Below, piece by piece: positions 1 to 10,621 of a stretch of 64,000 nt of DNA (its first letter is position 1; each line of letters begins with the position of its first letter). The notes beneath the pieces were generated by a model that saw nothing but the letters and a program-made list of their open reading frames with translations, was not told the DNA's origin and searched no databases. This DNA is from Monomorium pharaonis (taxonomy: Eukaryota; Arthropoda; Insecta; Hymenoptera; Formicidae). The position numbers and the translations under genes are program-made. The DNA is taken from the NCBI RefSeq assembly GCF_013373865.1, contig NC_050471.1, positions 17,851,047 through 17,915,046 of the forward strand, given 5' to 3'.

Positions 1-2
1 GC

Positions 3-230
3 GCCTCTCGGGAACCCGAAAACGACGGGCCCGAACGAATCCGCGGAGGATCATTCGACCGACAAACGTCCTATTGGCATGCAATCGATCACTGCTTATT
101 GCCGTGGACGCCTGTCGTACGCATGATCCCCGCGTGCTCGAGCATCGACACATTGGTGTCTATTGTTTCGCAAACACACGAAAGTTCAACGTCGGCGGAA
201 CTCTCGCACGATTTTGAACAGACTTCTAAA
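3..230 (+). CDS. probable partial host exon, unknown protein
   Basis: The first 230 bases are much richer in G+C than what follows. They stay open in the third frame from the window edge to a canonical donor, AAA|GTAAGT, with the GT at 231-232; the other two plus frames contain stops. The encoded peptide runs through DRQTSYWHAIDHCLLPWTPV and ends HDFEQTSK before the donor. The abrupt change to AT-rich, repeat-filled DNA at the GTAAGT fits an exon-intron boundary. I do not recognise the protein. No start codon is implied because the exon enters from outside the window. It could instead be a 5' untranslated exon. If coding, the gene's next exon is not identifiable downstream. Confidence 0.4.
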
Positions 231-275
231 GTAAGTTTAGAATGTTAGATTCTGTAATAGTATTAATATAAATTA

Positions 276-1619
276 AAATTTTACTCATGTCTTGAGGACA
301 TCCTTGGAATGTCTTGAGGATATATGTATTCTAGCTGAAAACGTTATTCTTAAAATATTGTATAAAAAGTTTCATTAGCTACAACATGTCTGAAGATAAA
401 CTTAAATATGATAACTGTATAAATACCAGACATTTTAGATAGTACAGAATGTTCTAAGAATATGATATCCTGAAAGTCCTCAGGACATCCTACGACAGTC
501 CTTAGGACATTCTAAAACAATCCTCAGGACATCCTAAGACAGTCCTTAGGACGTCCTAAGACAATCCTCAGGACATCCTAAAACAGTATTCAGGGACATC
601 CTGGACGTATATTAATTTTTGAAAAAGACGGATAAATTAATATAGCAAGTGAGAAATCTTTGAATATCGTACGTATTTCTAGAACGTATTGCAAAATAAA
701 ATGTGTAAAAATGTTGACTTCAAAGTCAGATTGAATGTCTACACTTATTGAAACAATGTGGCATATTAACAATACTAAAAAATTATAAAATATGACATTA
801 AATAATTTTTTTATTTTATTTTATACGAACGGAGCAAAAACAGTTTTTTAAATAAGTTATTCCATATGCTATTTCGCGCGCATATGGAAAAATGATTTTA
901 AAAAACTGTAAATCTTAATATTTATTTATAAAAATATAAGTCAACTATATATGTTTCATCGTTCTGACAACATCTATTGTAATGATCTATAACAAATATG
1001 CATAAACAAGAAGTACTCATGGATCATCACGAAGGTTTATGATGAGTATGGTCTTCGAAGTCAAGCAACGTCGGCGATGGTTGACACTTGGATGGGTGAC
1101 CGTTTTCTCGGGTACAGAGATTAAACATGCTTTAACAGGTACGACTGTCGCTTGGCTGAAACATGTATAGTCTTCTTCCTCTTACAAAATTATCGTAGAA
1201 ATAATTTGAAATTTTAATTTTTTGTTAAAGTTGTTTTCTATTCTCAAAAACTTTTAAAATACTTAGAAATATTTAAAAATGTTTTAAATTAATTGGAATT
1301 TTTTATTTTTTAAATTTTTCTGAGAAACGTTTCAATTCTTATAAAAAATCGATAATTTATCAAAAATTCTTTAAAAAATCTAAAAAATCTGACAAAAAGT
1401 GGTCATTGTTTGCTATTTTTGAGGATGTCCTGAGGAAATCCTATGGTATTCTCAGGACGTCCGGTGGACTGTCCTTAGGATGTCCTGAGGACTAAAAAGT
1501 GGCGCTCGTTTGCTATTCCTCAGGATGTCCTGAGGACGTCCCGGGATAAAATCAGGACGTCCTCAGGATATCCACGAAGTTCATTCTGGACGTTCTAAGG
1601 ACGTCCGTGTGCTATCTGG
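276..1619. repeat. CCCAG-type non-autonomous element with 22-bp palindromic arrays, split by a 5S-derived repeat
   Basis: Bases 476-607 hold about six tandem 22-bp units of the type AGTCCTTAGGACATCCTAAG. The same motif in the other orientation (CCTCAGGATGTCCTGAGG) recurs at 1420-1600. The right side ends GTGCTATCTGGG near 1619, the terminus seen on other elements here. The left terminus is not recognisable. The middle (about 735-1200) is a separate 5S-containing repeat, presumably inserted. Confidence 0.5.
735..1200 (+). repeat. 5S-rRNA-derived repeat, copy 1
   Basis: The core at 1050-1102 matches the 3' half of animal 5S rRNA: GAAGTCAAGCAACGTCGG, then ACTTGGATGGGTGACCG, so the intermediate element and box C of the 5S internal promoter are recognisable. 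The core lies within a roughly 230-bp segment bounded by inverted copies of CTATAYATGTTTCA (near 943 and 1158-1172). About 200 bp further upstream (from TTGAAACAATGTGGCATATT) is shared with the copies near 59.1 kb and 62.8 kb. It lacks the 5' half of 5S rRNA, so it is a repeat and not a functional 5S gene. Confidence 0.7.
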
Positions 1620-2400
1620 GATCCTATGACGGCACCTTTTCTCGTCCAGACTCCGGCTCCTATTCTGCTTCACCAGGCGTGCTCGGCACTCTGATCTTTT
1701 GGAGATGAGGATATACTCTTTCTCTCCACCAAGCGTCTTCGGCATCCTCACGCCAAAGGGGTGTTCTCCCGTAACGGAATATTACGACGTGCGTTTTCGA
1801 CAAAGGCTTTGGTCACCGGGAGACGGGACGTGCCTCATCTCCGTTGGGGGTACCCGACCTAGGTCCGCTAATGCGGACAACCACTAGGATGGGCGTACTT
1901 ATCCTCTACAGTATTGCGTCGACCGCGTATGTTTCCGACCGCTCGACCGTAATTGTAAAGCATCCATCGAGATGTTTCCTGAACCGTTGTGACCGTCGGT
2001 GACGCGTATTATTCGCCTTATTGCGACTAGACCAGAACCAATATTTTTCTATACAGACCAGACCGCGACATGTATATTCCGTACCGTTGTTACCAGATCG
2101 CGACGCGTCTTTCCCAAACCGTTGCGACCAAACCGAAACGCGTAAATCGCGTTTACCAAAAGTTAATTCCCGCCGTGGAATTTTGATTTGGAGCCCGACT
2201 CATAATTTCGTGTCCGACGGATATCTCTAGATTAAGAAATTTCGATTGATTCGTAAGTCGTGAATACCGATTTATTCCTGTTTCCGTTTTGTTCTAGATT
2301 ACTTAAACTGTCCCGCTCCTGTTCGGATCCCGCCTAGATTGCGTTTTTTCTTTTGGATCCATCTCATGTTAACCCATTAACGCCCAAGCACACGCATTTT
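1620..2400. other. GC-moderate non-coding stretch
   Basis: Only short open frames occur and none resembles a known protein. Loosely repeated phrases such as ACCGTTGYGACC and GCGACGCGT recur between 1975 and 2155, suggesting a decayed repeat. A palindromic GTCCGCTAATGCGGAC lies near 1864, like the arm of a pogo-type inverted repeat. I see no gene. Confidence 0.3.
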
Positions 2401-2559
2401 CAACATAATTTTCAGCGACTTTATTTGCAACGTTATAGGTCTATAAAAAGTTTAAAAGTATCATTTCTTACATAAAATTTTATGCTCTTTCAGAATCTAT
2501 CGTCCAAAGTTGTGTAAAACATAGTCCAAAAAAGTTATGGCGAGTTTTAACCCATATAA

Positions 2560-2965
2560 GGTTGCCGGATGTAACAATAAAATCAACGTTTGGCCAAGAT
2601 TGGGCAACCAATTGTCGGCCATGATTCTGCCAGCCAGTGCTGGACCATCACTAGCAAGAGACTGACTTTCTCCTTACAACGAAAACCAATACTTGGCCGA
2701 TGGTTGACACCCATACATTGCCCGACATTCTTGCGCACAGTACTGGATCAATACTGACTGGCTGCCGACCTGACATAATCTACATAGAGGTTACAATACA
2801 ACCAATGCTTGGCCAATGCTACGACAATCAATTGTCAGCCAAGGTTTTGTCAGCCAATGCTGAGCCAATACTAGCAAGTGACTGGCTGCCTAACTAACAT
2901 AACCTATAAAGAATAGTCTGACATTCTAACGTCTGGCCAATAGTTGGCAGTCGTATGTTATTAAA
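2560..2965. repeat. degenerate direct repeats with TTGGCCAA and GCCAATGCTG motifs
   Basis: Two to three diverged copies of a unit of about 170-200 bp are visible. Each carries CAATTGTCRGCCA, GCCAGTGCTGGACC or GCCAATGCTGAGCC, and CTAGCAAGWGACTGRCT. The open frames through it are short and unconvincing. It is probably a minisatellite-like interior of a non-autonomous element. Confidence 0.45.
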
Positions 2966-3116
2966 ATTCTTTCCGTATTGGGTCAGTATTGGCATATAGT
3001 ACAGGATTGCAATACGATAGAGTTCAACAGAATAGCATGCAACGTCAATAAAAAACAAATTATGCTGTGACTAAAATATTTTTCAATAACAAATATTTTA
3101 GCACTTTACTTATACA

Positions 3117-3352
3117 GCCCCAGACAGCACAATGACGTTTTAAAAACGTACTAAAAACGTATACACTGGACGTTGTGGATGTATTTAAAACATCCGGATT
3201 AGAGCTGTAAACATTTTAAAGATATGTTAATAACGTTCCATGTTACCGCCTTGGACGTTCAAAAAACGTCCATTAAAAAAAAACAGACCAAAATTGAATC
3301 TGTTTTGAACATTAAAAGAACTTTTTAAAATAGGCAGGTATAGATAAAATAT
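3117..3352. mobile_element. left fragment of a CCCAG-type element, cut by the gypsy insertion
   Basis: CCCCAGACAGCACAATGACG begins near 3117 and resembles the terminus of the complete element at 59409. Internal motifs AACGTCC and AAAACGT repeat. The sequence stops at the gypsy 5' LTR at 3353, and no matching right end was found after 9627. Confidence 0.4.
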
Positions 3353-3571
3353 TGTTACGAGCGTCGCCCGGTATACTCCGCGACTGCGACTCAGCTGTTC
3401 CGAAGCCGATCGATACATTGATTTTACCGAGAGCGTTGTCAATTGTCACGCTTTTGGCAACGTTTGTCAACACCGAGTCTAATCTCGGTCTTGAGCTTTG
3501 TCGGACGCGTTAATAAAGCTGCTTGGTTTTTAAGTTCAAATGTGTCTTTCATTTCCGCGGCGCGCACGTTA
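3353..3571 (+). repeat. gypsy 5' LTR
   Basis: It begins TGTTACGAGCGTCGCCCGG and ends CGCGGCGCGCACGTTA. It matches 9409-9627 over its full length with about six substitutions. An AATAAA signal lies inside CGCGTTAATAAAGCTGC. Confidence 0.93.
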
Positions 3572-3577
3572 AATTTT

Positions 3578-3595
3578 TGGGGGCTCGTCCGGGAT
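3578..3595 (+). other. primer-binding site matching tRNA-Pro 3' end
   Basis: TGGGGGCTCGTCCGGGAT lies seven bases inside the 5' LTR. This 18-mer is the classic tRNA-Pro-complementary primer site known from gammaretroviruses. It marks the start of minus-strand DNA synthesis for this element. Confidence 0.85.
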
Positions 3596-3681
3596 CCGTT
3601 CGTCGGATCCTGTGAAGCGCGCGCGAGTTTAAGAGACAGAAAGTGCGCGGAGTGAAGAACGAGAGAACAGAGAATTCGAAG

Positions 3682-4742
3682 ATGTCCATCCCTCGTTCCC
3701 CTGTGGTGACCCGATCCCACGCTTCTGCCGCTGCGGAAGGAGACAGAGCGGACGCACGGGATTTGGAGCGAGAGACGGGAGAGAGACGCGTCGAGACTCC
3801 CGTGTCTCCTTCAGGAGCAGCGGCGCCAGAATTCCTGCTTCTTTTAGAGGAACTCCGGCGGATGCGAGAGGAGCAGGCGCAGCAGCAGCGGGAGTTCGTA
3901 GAGGCACTTCGACGGCTGCAGTCTTCCCGAGCGACGGAGAACCAGCTAAGTCTCTCCGATAATATTCGTTCGGCCGGGAAAGTGGGGGGCGCGTTGCGTG
4001 AGAGCGCTGCGAGTATGGAGGCGTGGGGGGACATGCGGGCGCCTGTCTGTATTAAATTAAAACCGGACACTTTTGATGGAACGTCCCCATTACGCGAATT
4101 TTTGACACAATTTTCGCTCATCGCGAACGCGATTCGTTGGAGTGAGTCGGAGAAGGCGGTGGTTTTAGCTTCCTGCTTACGGGAGAAAGCGCGTTCGTTG
4201 CTGGACTCCTGCCCCGCGAGTGAGGGCTCTCTTTCTTTCGTGGAGCTTAAATCGCAATTGGAGCTCCGTTTTGGGGAGAGCGAGCTCGCACAAAATTTTT
4301 ATACTCAATTCACGAATCGGAAGCAGAGTCCGGGTGAGGATTACGCGACGTTGAGCGCGGATTTAGAGCGGAAATTTCCCGGAAAGCGTATTCTGAATGT
4401 ACACATGAAGTGCGCGACAAAATCGCTTGCTCGCAGTTTATTGCCGCGTTGTCAGACGGATTCGTGAAACGTACCCTTCAAGTGGAGGGGATAACATCTT
4501 TAAGAGTCGCGATTGAACGGGCGAAAACGCTTAAATTTATCAATCAAAGCTGTTTTCCGGAAAAGTTTAACGGAAATTTCCGCGCGGAACGGAAGGAAGT
4601 TTCTGGACTAAAGGAAAAAGAAAAGAAAAATTTTAAGGGATCGTTTAAGGAAGGAGAACGTAAAAATAAAGAGTGAAGGCAGTGCGAGGCGACCGGGCAT
4701 TTCCGCGCAGAATGTCCTGCGGCGGGGAAGTCGGGAAATTAA
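3682..4742 (+). pseudogene. gag: gypsy gag, frameshifted
   Basis: The ATG at 3682 (MSIPRSPVV) opens a capsid-like reading frame. It has a charged, coiled-coil-like N-terminal third (LLLEELRRMREEQAQQQREF), then a retrotransposon-gag domain (KLKPDTFDGTSPLREFLTQF onward). The frame breaks near 4375, where a one-base loss moves the similarity into the third frame. It continues through KIACSQFIAALSDGFVKRTL and a lysine-rich tail. A CCHC zinc knuckle follows, with CEATGHFRAEC visible at 4683-4715. The codon expected for its first cysteine is TGA at 4674-4676, so that ligand has become a stop. The frame ends at 4742. It overlaps pol in a -1 relation, the usual gag-pol arrangement. Not functional as it stands. 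Confidence 0.85.
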
Positions 4743-7700
4743 ATTTTGTCGGGTTGACTGGGGCCAGCTCGACAGGCGGAGCTCGGACCCCTGTTTTTGC
4801 GCGCGACGAAACTGTTTTTGTCCGGAAGCTCGGCGGCGCGAACGCGGTTGCGCGTGATCGTTGTTGCGTTAGCGGGTATTTTAATGGAAAGTTGTGTGTT
4901 TTTAGAATTGACACGGGCTCGGATGTGTCGGTCGTGAGCGCTAAGATGGCTGCTTCTTTCGATCAGGAGCGTATTATTTCGTGTAATTTGAAATATCCTA
5001 CGGGAGAAAAAGTTCCAATAATTTCTCGTGTTTCTGCAACGATTTCTTTGGGTGAATTTTGTATTAATTTGCCATGTTTTGTCGCGGAAATTTGTGACGA
5101 GTGTATACTCGATCTGGATTTTCTTTCCCAGACGGGAATTTTAAATGGATTATTTGAGAGCGCCCTTGGTTTGACGGGCAGCAGGGTGGAGAAGCGCGGG
5201 CAAATTTGTTCTCGAATTGAGGACTGCCCTGCTCGGCTCTCCGAATCCCTTCGACGAATTTTCGAAGAAAGTTCTTGTGGACTTGAATTTTCGCAAAAGC
5301 AAATGTTTTTAAACTTTTTAAATGAATATTCTCATGTATTTTCTGAAAAGGTTGTTGCTGGAAATTGCAATATTTTGTTTCATTGTATAAAATTGTGTGA
5401 TTCTCGTCCTATAAAACAGGTACCTCGTCGAATTCCCCTTCATTTACAGGAAGAAGTGAATAAAATTTTAGAGGATATGAAAGTCCAAAAAGTGATTGAG
5501 GAGTCAAATAATCCTTGGGTCTCTCCAGCAGTTATGGTGAAAAAAAAGGATGGAACTATAAGGTTTTGTGTTGACTTCCGAAAATTAAATGCAGTGACTG
5601 TTAAAGATTCTTTTCCACTGCCAAGGATCGACAATATTTTAGACTGTTTAAAGGGGAATTCGTGGTTTTGTACTATCGACTTAAAAAGTAGATATTGTCG
5701 TAACAGGTAAGCTTAGATCCTAAAGATCGTGAAAAAACTGCGTTTTCGGTTGGAAACGGTTTGTGGCAGTTCACAATAATGCCTTTCGGTTTTTGCAACG
5801 CCCCTGCTACATTCGAACGATTGATGGAAAAAGTATTAAAAGGTTTAATCTCAAAGGTTTGCTTTGTTTATTTAGACGATGTAATTGTTTTCGGGAAAAA
5901 TTTTGAAGAAATGTTATGCAATTTGAGAGAAGTTTTTTGTTGTCTAGAGAATGCTAATTTGAAAGTAAATCCAAGTAAATGTAATTTCCTTAAGAAAGAA
6001 GTTAAATATCTTGGTCATGTTATTTCTGCCGAGAGGGTTGCAACTGACCCTGAAAAAATTTCTTCTGTGAGAGATTGGCCACTTCCCAAAAATCGAAAGC
6101 AAGTTAGAAGCTTTCTTGGTTTTTGTTCTTATTATAAGAAATTTGTTAAAGGTTTTGCTGTTGTGGCAAAGCCTTTGTATAATTTGACGGAAGAAAATCG
6201 TAAATTTCTTTGGTCTTCTGAATATCAAGTAGCTTTTGAAAATTTGAAACGAGTTTTAACATGTCCTCCGATTTTATCTTTTCCTTCGGGAGAAGGACAA
6301 TTTATTTTAGACACTGATGCCTCAAATCATGGCATTGGGGCGGTACTTTCTCAATTTCAGGAAGGAGAAGAAAAAGTCATTGCTTATTTCAGCCGAATTT
6401 TTAATAAAGCAGAGCGGAATTATTGTGTAACTCGGCGGGAGCTTCTCGCTGTTGTGGATTCAATGAGGTTTTTCCATTATTATCTCTACGGACGGAAGTT
6501 TTTGGTAAGGACAGATCATGTTTCTCTTCGCTGGTTGATGTCTTTTCGGAATTTGGAAGAACAACTAGCAAGATGGATGGAACGTCTACAACAATATGAC
6601 TTTGATGTCCTTTATCGTAGGGAAAGGTTCACAATAATGCCGACGGACTTTCTAGACGTCCATGTCTGTAGGATTTATGCCGGTATTGTATAAAAGTAGA
6701 ATCTAATGAAGAATCTTTAAAGGAGGAAATTTTTGGACATCTTATCTTTTCAAGTGAGAATTTTCAAGACATTGGCGTGCAGCTCAACTCCAAGATGCAG
6801 TTGTTTCTAAAATTGTTCATTTCAAGGAGGCCGGAACTCGTCCAGATTGGCAGGAGATTGCTTTTGATGATCCTTCTTTGAAAATCTATTGGTCTTATTG
6901 GGATACTCTATTGCTGATCGATGGAGTTCTTCATAAGAAGTGGATTTCCCCGAATTTGCAAAAGAATGTCTTTCAAATTGTGGTTCCTCGTCAAAGAATA
7001 CATGAAATCTTAAAAGAAGCTCATGATTCTCCCTCAGGGGGACATTTTGGTGTGAATAAGACACTACAGAAAGTTCGAAAACGTTTTTATTGAGTCTCAA
7101 GCAAGAGAGATGTAGAGAATTGGTGTGCTTCTTGTAAAGAATGTGTTGCTAAAAAAGGACCACTGGGAAAAGGAAAATCTCCTATGGAAATCTATAATGT
7201 GGGAGCTCCTTTTGAAAGAATACAAGTGGATATTCTTGGTCCTTTACCAACTTCTTCTTCTGAGAATAAATACCTTTTGGTGGTAGTGGATTGTTTCTCC
7301 AAATGGCCAGAGGCTGTCCCTTTAAAGAATAAAAGGGCCAACACTGTCGCGAGATCGCTTGTGGATCAGGTGTTTTCACGTCATGGAATTCCCTTGGAAT
7401 TACATACAGACCAAGGAAGGAATTTTGAATGTCATCTTTTTAAGGAGATGACTTTACTTCTCGGAATAAGAAAGTCACGAACAGTGTTGGGTAGTATCTC
7501 TATACATGTATTTAGATACATGTATAGAGATACATTTTGTGTATCTGAACCTGTATCTGAGATACATTTGAATTAGAGTATTTGTATCTGTATCTAGATA
7601 CAAAACACAGTATCTGAACTGCTTTTCAGATACATTTTCAGATACATTTTCAAATACATTTTCACGTACTTTTTGTCTTTATTGGGAAAAAAATGTTTTT

Positions 7701-8815
7701 TTAAGGTCATTTTTGATTTGCTATTACTGTCGATAGCGTCATTTAGATTTGCGCAAATAGTACTTATGTATGAAATAACTTTGCTATCTAGTCTATAGAA
7801 TCATTAGATTTTGTGCATATTACATACATTATTAATATTATTATTATTATTACAATAAAATATAATTTAAAAGACGAGAGAAACGCAAGTTTACTCAACA
7901 ACTCAACAAACAAATAAAAAATTCGGAAAAGACAGTAAGAGTTCAGCGACAGGTATTTATGCGCAACACAAAAATGTAATCATTTATTTTATAATGCGCT
8001 TTTCGTGTTGCGCACAAACATTTAAATTTTTCAGATTTTTTTATTTGAATAATTTAAGAGTATCTGATACGTATCTGAGATACTTTTAAAGTATCTGAGT
8101 ATCTGTATCTATATACATTTTGATTTGTGTATCTGTATCTGTATCTAGATACATTTTTTATAAGTATCTGTATCTGTATCGAGATACATTTTAAAAGTAT
8201 CTTATCCAACACTGGTCACGAACAACTCCTCTTCATCCTCAGTCGGATGGACAAGTCGAGCGTCAACATCGCTCAATCTTGAATTATTTGGCAAAGTTTA
8301 TTTCAGAAAATCAAAAGGATTGGGATCGTTGGATTTCGTTATATCTTTTAGCTTATCGTTCTTCGAAACAAGAAGCTATTGGAATGTCTCCTGTTGAAAT
8401 GTATTTGGGACAAGATCTTCGTTTACCTCTAGATCTACTTAGAGGAGTTTCCCCTTCTACGGAGGAGGAGAAGGATAGTGCGGGTTTTGTTTCCAAGCTA
8501 AGATAGAGACTAGATTCCATTTATCATTTCACTCGACAACGTCTTTCGATTAGTTTAAAGAATGCCAAATTTTGGTATGATCAACGAGCAAGGCGAAAAA
8601 ACTTTGAGCCTGGACAGCAAGTTTGGTTTTATAATCCACGGCGGATTCCAGGAAGAGCACCTAAGTTGCAGAGTCCTTGGGAAGGACCATGGAAAGTTAT
8701 TAGGAAAATAAGTAAGGTTTTGTATTGTATACGGAAATGTCCTCGTTCAAAAAATAAAATTGTGCATGCTAATCGTTTGGCTCCTTACGTAGAAAGAAGG
8801 GGGGAGACGACATAA
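4673..8815 (+). pseudogene. pol: gypsy pol: protease, reverse transcriptase, RNase H, integrase
   Basis: Domains in order: aspartic protease with DTGSDVS at about 4910; reverse transcriptase with FCVDFRKLN near 5570, MPFGFCNAPATFER at 5780-5820 and catalytic YLDD at 5869-5880; RNase H with DTDASNHGIGAVLSQ near 6310 and a TRREL glutamate; integrase zinc-binding region around 6990-7090; integrase core with VDILGPLP near 7212 and HTDQGRNFE near 7402; catalytic-glutamate segment near 8250; and a C-terminal part with PWEGPWKV and a final NRLAPYVERR before the TAA at 8813-8815. Lesions: a frame break near 5700 between the RT palm segments, a frame break near 6625 after RNase H, a TGA at 7091-7093, the MITE at 7482-8214, and an in-frame TAG at 8504-8506. 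The protein cannot be made from this copy. Confidence 0.9.
7482..8214. mobile_element. hAT-type MITE inside gypsy integrase
   Basis: The 733-bp insert begins CAGTGTTGGGTAGTATCT and ends with the inverted counterpart AAGTATCTTATCCAACACTG. It is flanked by an exact 8-bp duplication GTCACGAA (7474-7481 and 8215-8222), the hAT signature. Subterminal zones are packed with GTATCTGTATCTAGATACA-type motifs in both orientations, likely transposase-binding repeats. There is no coding capacity. It lies between the second aspartate and the catalytic glutamate of the integrase core. Confidence 0.88.
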
Positions 8816-9408
8816 ATCCGAGCCCAAATGTCAGGGGATTGTTTTCTTTTGATTGAGTACGTTGGGACGCGACTATCGTTTTTTTTTTAAGAAAAAAGTT
8901 CTTTTCGTTTTTTTTGTTCTTGTTCTGCTTGTTTTGTTTTATTTTCAGTAATTTTGCCGAGAGGTGCGGACGCATGAGGGCTGCTTCTCGAGATGAGGAG
9001 GAAGATTTTATTAAGAAGACTGCCTCGCCCACGGTTTTTTGACCACGGTTTTTCCGTGGGACATTGGGCAAATGCCGAGGCAGGGGGCAGGGAGCTCTTA
9101 GAGCGTTGGGTCCGTGGAAGTAAATTCCCCCCCTGACCCCGAAAAAAGAAGCGAGAAGTACACAAGATCGGGCAAAGAGGAAGCTTCACGGCAGGAGAGG
9201 AGCACGGGGACGGAAAAGGGAGCCGGCGCAGAAAATTCCGCGTGGGAGTCTGGCCAGCTCTGCGAGGAAGAGTGGAAGGGTCGTCTCGGTTGGACGTGGT
9301 CCGGTTGAGGACAGGGAAATCGTCCTGGAAGCCGAAGGGGCCTTCTTGGAGTAACAAGAAAACTGCTCTCCGGATTGTCGGGACGACAATCTTGAAGAGG
9401 GGGAGCAG
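8816..9408. other. gypsy pol-to-3' LTR spacer with polypurine tract
   Basis: No envelope-like frame is present. The stretch has an A/T homopolymer zone near 8880-8940 and G-rich purine-biased DNA toward the LTR. GAAGAGGGGGAGCAG directly abuts the 3' LTR at 9408 and is the likely plus-strand primer (polypurine tract). Confidence 0.6.
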
Positions 9409-9627
9409 TGTTACGAGCGTCGCCCGGTATACTCCGCGACTGCGACTCAGCTGTTCCGAAGCCGATCGATACATTGATTTTACCGAGAGCGTTGTCAATT
9501 GTCACGTTCTTGGCAACGTTTGTCAACAACGAGTCTAATCTCGGTCTCGAGCTTTGTCGTACGCGTTAATAAAGCTGCTTGGTTTTTAAGTTCAAAAGTG
9601 TCTTTCATTTCCGCGGCGCGCACGTTA
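9409..9627 (+). repeat. gypsy 3' LTR
   Basis: It starts TGTTACGAGCG and is identical to the 5' LTR except for about six substitutions between positions 9505 and 9600. Confidence 0.93.
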
Positions 9628-10570
9628 CATTTTTATTCAATTTTAATGCAAATCAGTTAAGTTGTTAATAAATGTTAGTAAATGTTAGTAAATGTATATT
9701 TGACGGTATTTATATATAGTTCAATCTTTATTTAAAAATCATAAATGCACTGTGCGCGCGAGTGCCGGAACCGCTCAGAGTTGAGCGCGGAGGGTTTGTT
9801 GCGCAAATCCGGAGACTCGCTGGAGGAAAGGATGAGCACAAAAAATGTAGACCACTCAGAAGTCGTTTTGTTTAATTCACAGTTTTATTGGTAATAACAC
9901 ACACAAAAAATGTCAATGTATAGTAGTGCTATAGTGACCGTGTCACGGATCGCGATAACGTTCGGGAGCGACAGATCGTTTCGGATAGTCGGAAATCTTC
10001 TAATCGAACGCTCGGTTCCTGCCTATCGTCGTTGCAATGGAAATCTTGCCGGGCGCGTGTCAAAACGCCCTAACGGGACGGAAATCTTGAGCGCGAACGA
10101 GACGGAAGGATTGATCACGAGGCAGACGTTCGATCGCGAACGCGAGATCAATGTCGCTTCTCGGAAAATTAGCACCATGCACTTCGCACTCGCGATCCGC
10201 GACAAATCTGCAATACAAAAGAAGGAAATCTTAAATTCAAAATAAGTTGAGTTCAAGTTTGATACTTGAGACGAGGAATACCGCCGAATAGCGGATGTGT
10301 TAGAGTTTTAGAGAATGCGAAAAGCCGAAAGAAAATTGTGAATTGCTTGGCGGGCAAGAGCAGGCGCAAAACTGACAATTGGTGATCGCGTCGAAACGTA
10401 GTGCGATCCCTAAATGCGGAAAATCATGCGGTCCTCCGATGACACGCACGGACTCACAGAGTCACGGGTCGTGTCGGGAGCGAGTGATCGCTATGTTAGC
10501 GTTCGCTCATCGCCGAAAGCCGTTGACACGGCACGTCGACGACACGCGAGATAAAGCAGCGAGAACTGGT
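9628..10570. other. intergenic, GC-moderate stretch with no recognisable gene
   Basis: AT-rich to about 9745, then GC-richer and CG-containing to 10570. Open frames on both strands are shadows of the base composition and match nothing I recognise. The segment near 9865-9900 reads as an antisense AATAAA, so the block could be a decayed minus-strand solo LTR; this is speculative. Confidence 0.3.
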
Positions 10571-10592
10571 GTTTAGAGCTCGAGCTCTAAAC
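10571..10592. repeat. 22-bp perfect palindrome
   Basis: GTTTAGAGCTC followed directly by its reverse complement makes a gapless 22-bp palindrome containing SacI- and XhoI-like cores. No adjacent gene explains it. Confidence 0.7.
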
Positions 10593-10621
10593 ATGCACAC
10601 AATGCAATAATGTTGATCATA

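Larger units (their letters stand above)
3353..9627 (+). mobile_element. Ty3/gypsy LTR retrotransposon, full length but inactivated
   Basis: Two 219-bp LTRs flank a primer-binding site, gag, a pol in protease-RT-RNaseH-integrase order, and a purine-rich tract. That order is diagnostic of Ty3/gypsy (Metaviridae). The LTRs differ at about six positions (near 3%), so the insertion is not recent. It carries a frameshift in gag, a nonsense codon at the gag zinc knuckle, several frame breaks or stops in pol, and a nested hAT-type MITE. No envelope gene fits in the roughly 590 bp between pol and the 3' LTR. I could not identify a clean target-site duplication. Confidence 0.93.

Noticed and set aside
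476..607. CRISPR-like array of 22-bp repeats
   Set aside because: There are no spacers; units are directly adjacent, self-complementary and in a eukaryotic transposon-rich context.
1050..1102. Functional 5S rRNA gene
   Set aside because: Only the 3' half is similar, all copies are diverged and lie within repeats, and no full-length 5S or terminator run follows.
3549..4121. Antisense open frame across gag
   Set aside because: Shadow of the GC-rich gag coding sequence; no domain recognised.
8887..9529. Envelope or extra gene between gypsy pol and the 3' LTR
   Set aside because: The only long frames are antisense and run into the LTR; no signal peptide, furin site or membrane anchor on the sense strand.
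9910..10256. Overlapping 111-aa and 77-aa frames on opposite strands
   Set aside because: Neither resembles a known protein and each is the other's shadow; left as unassigned intergenic DNA.
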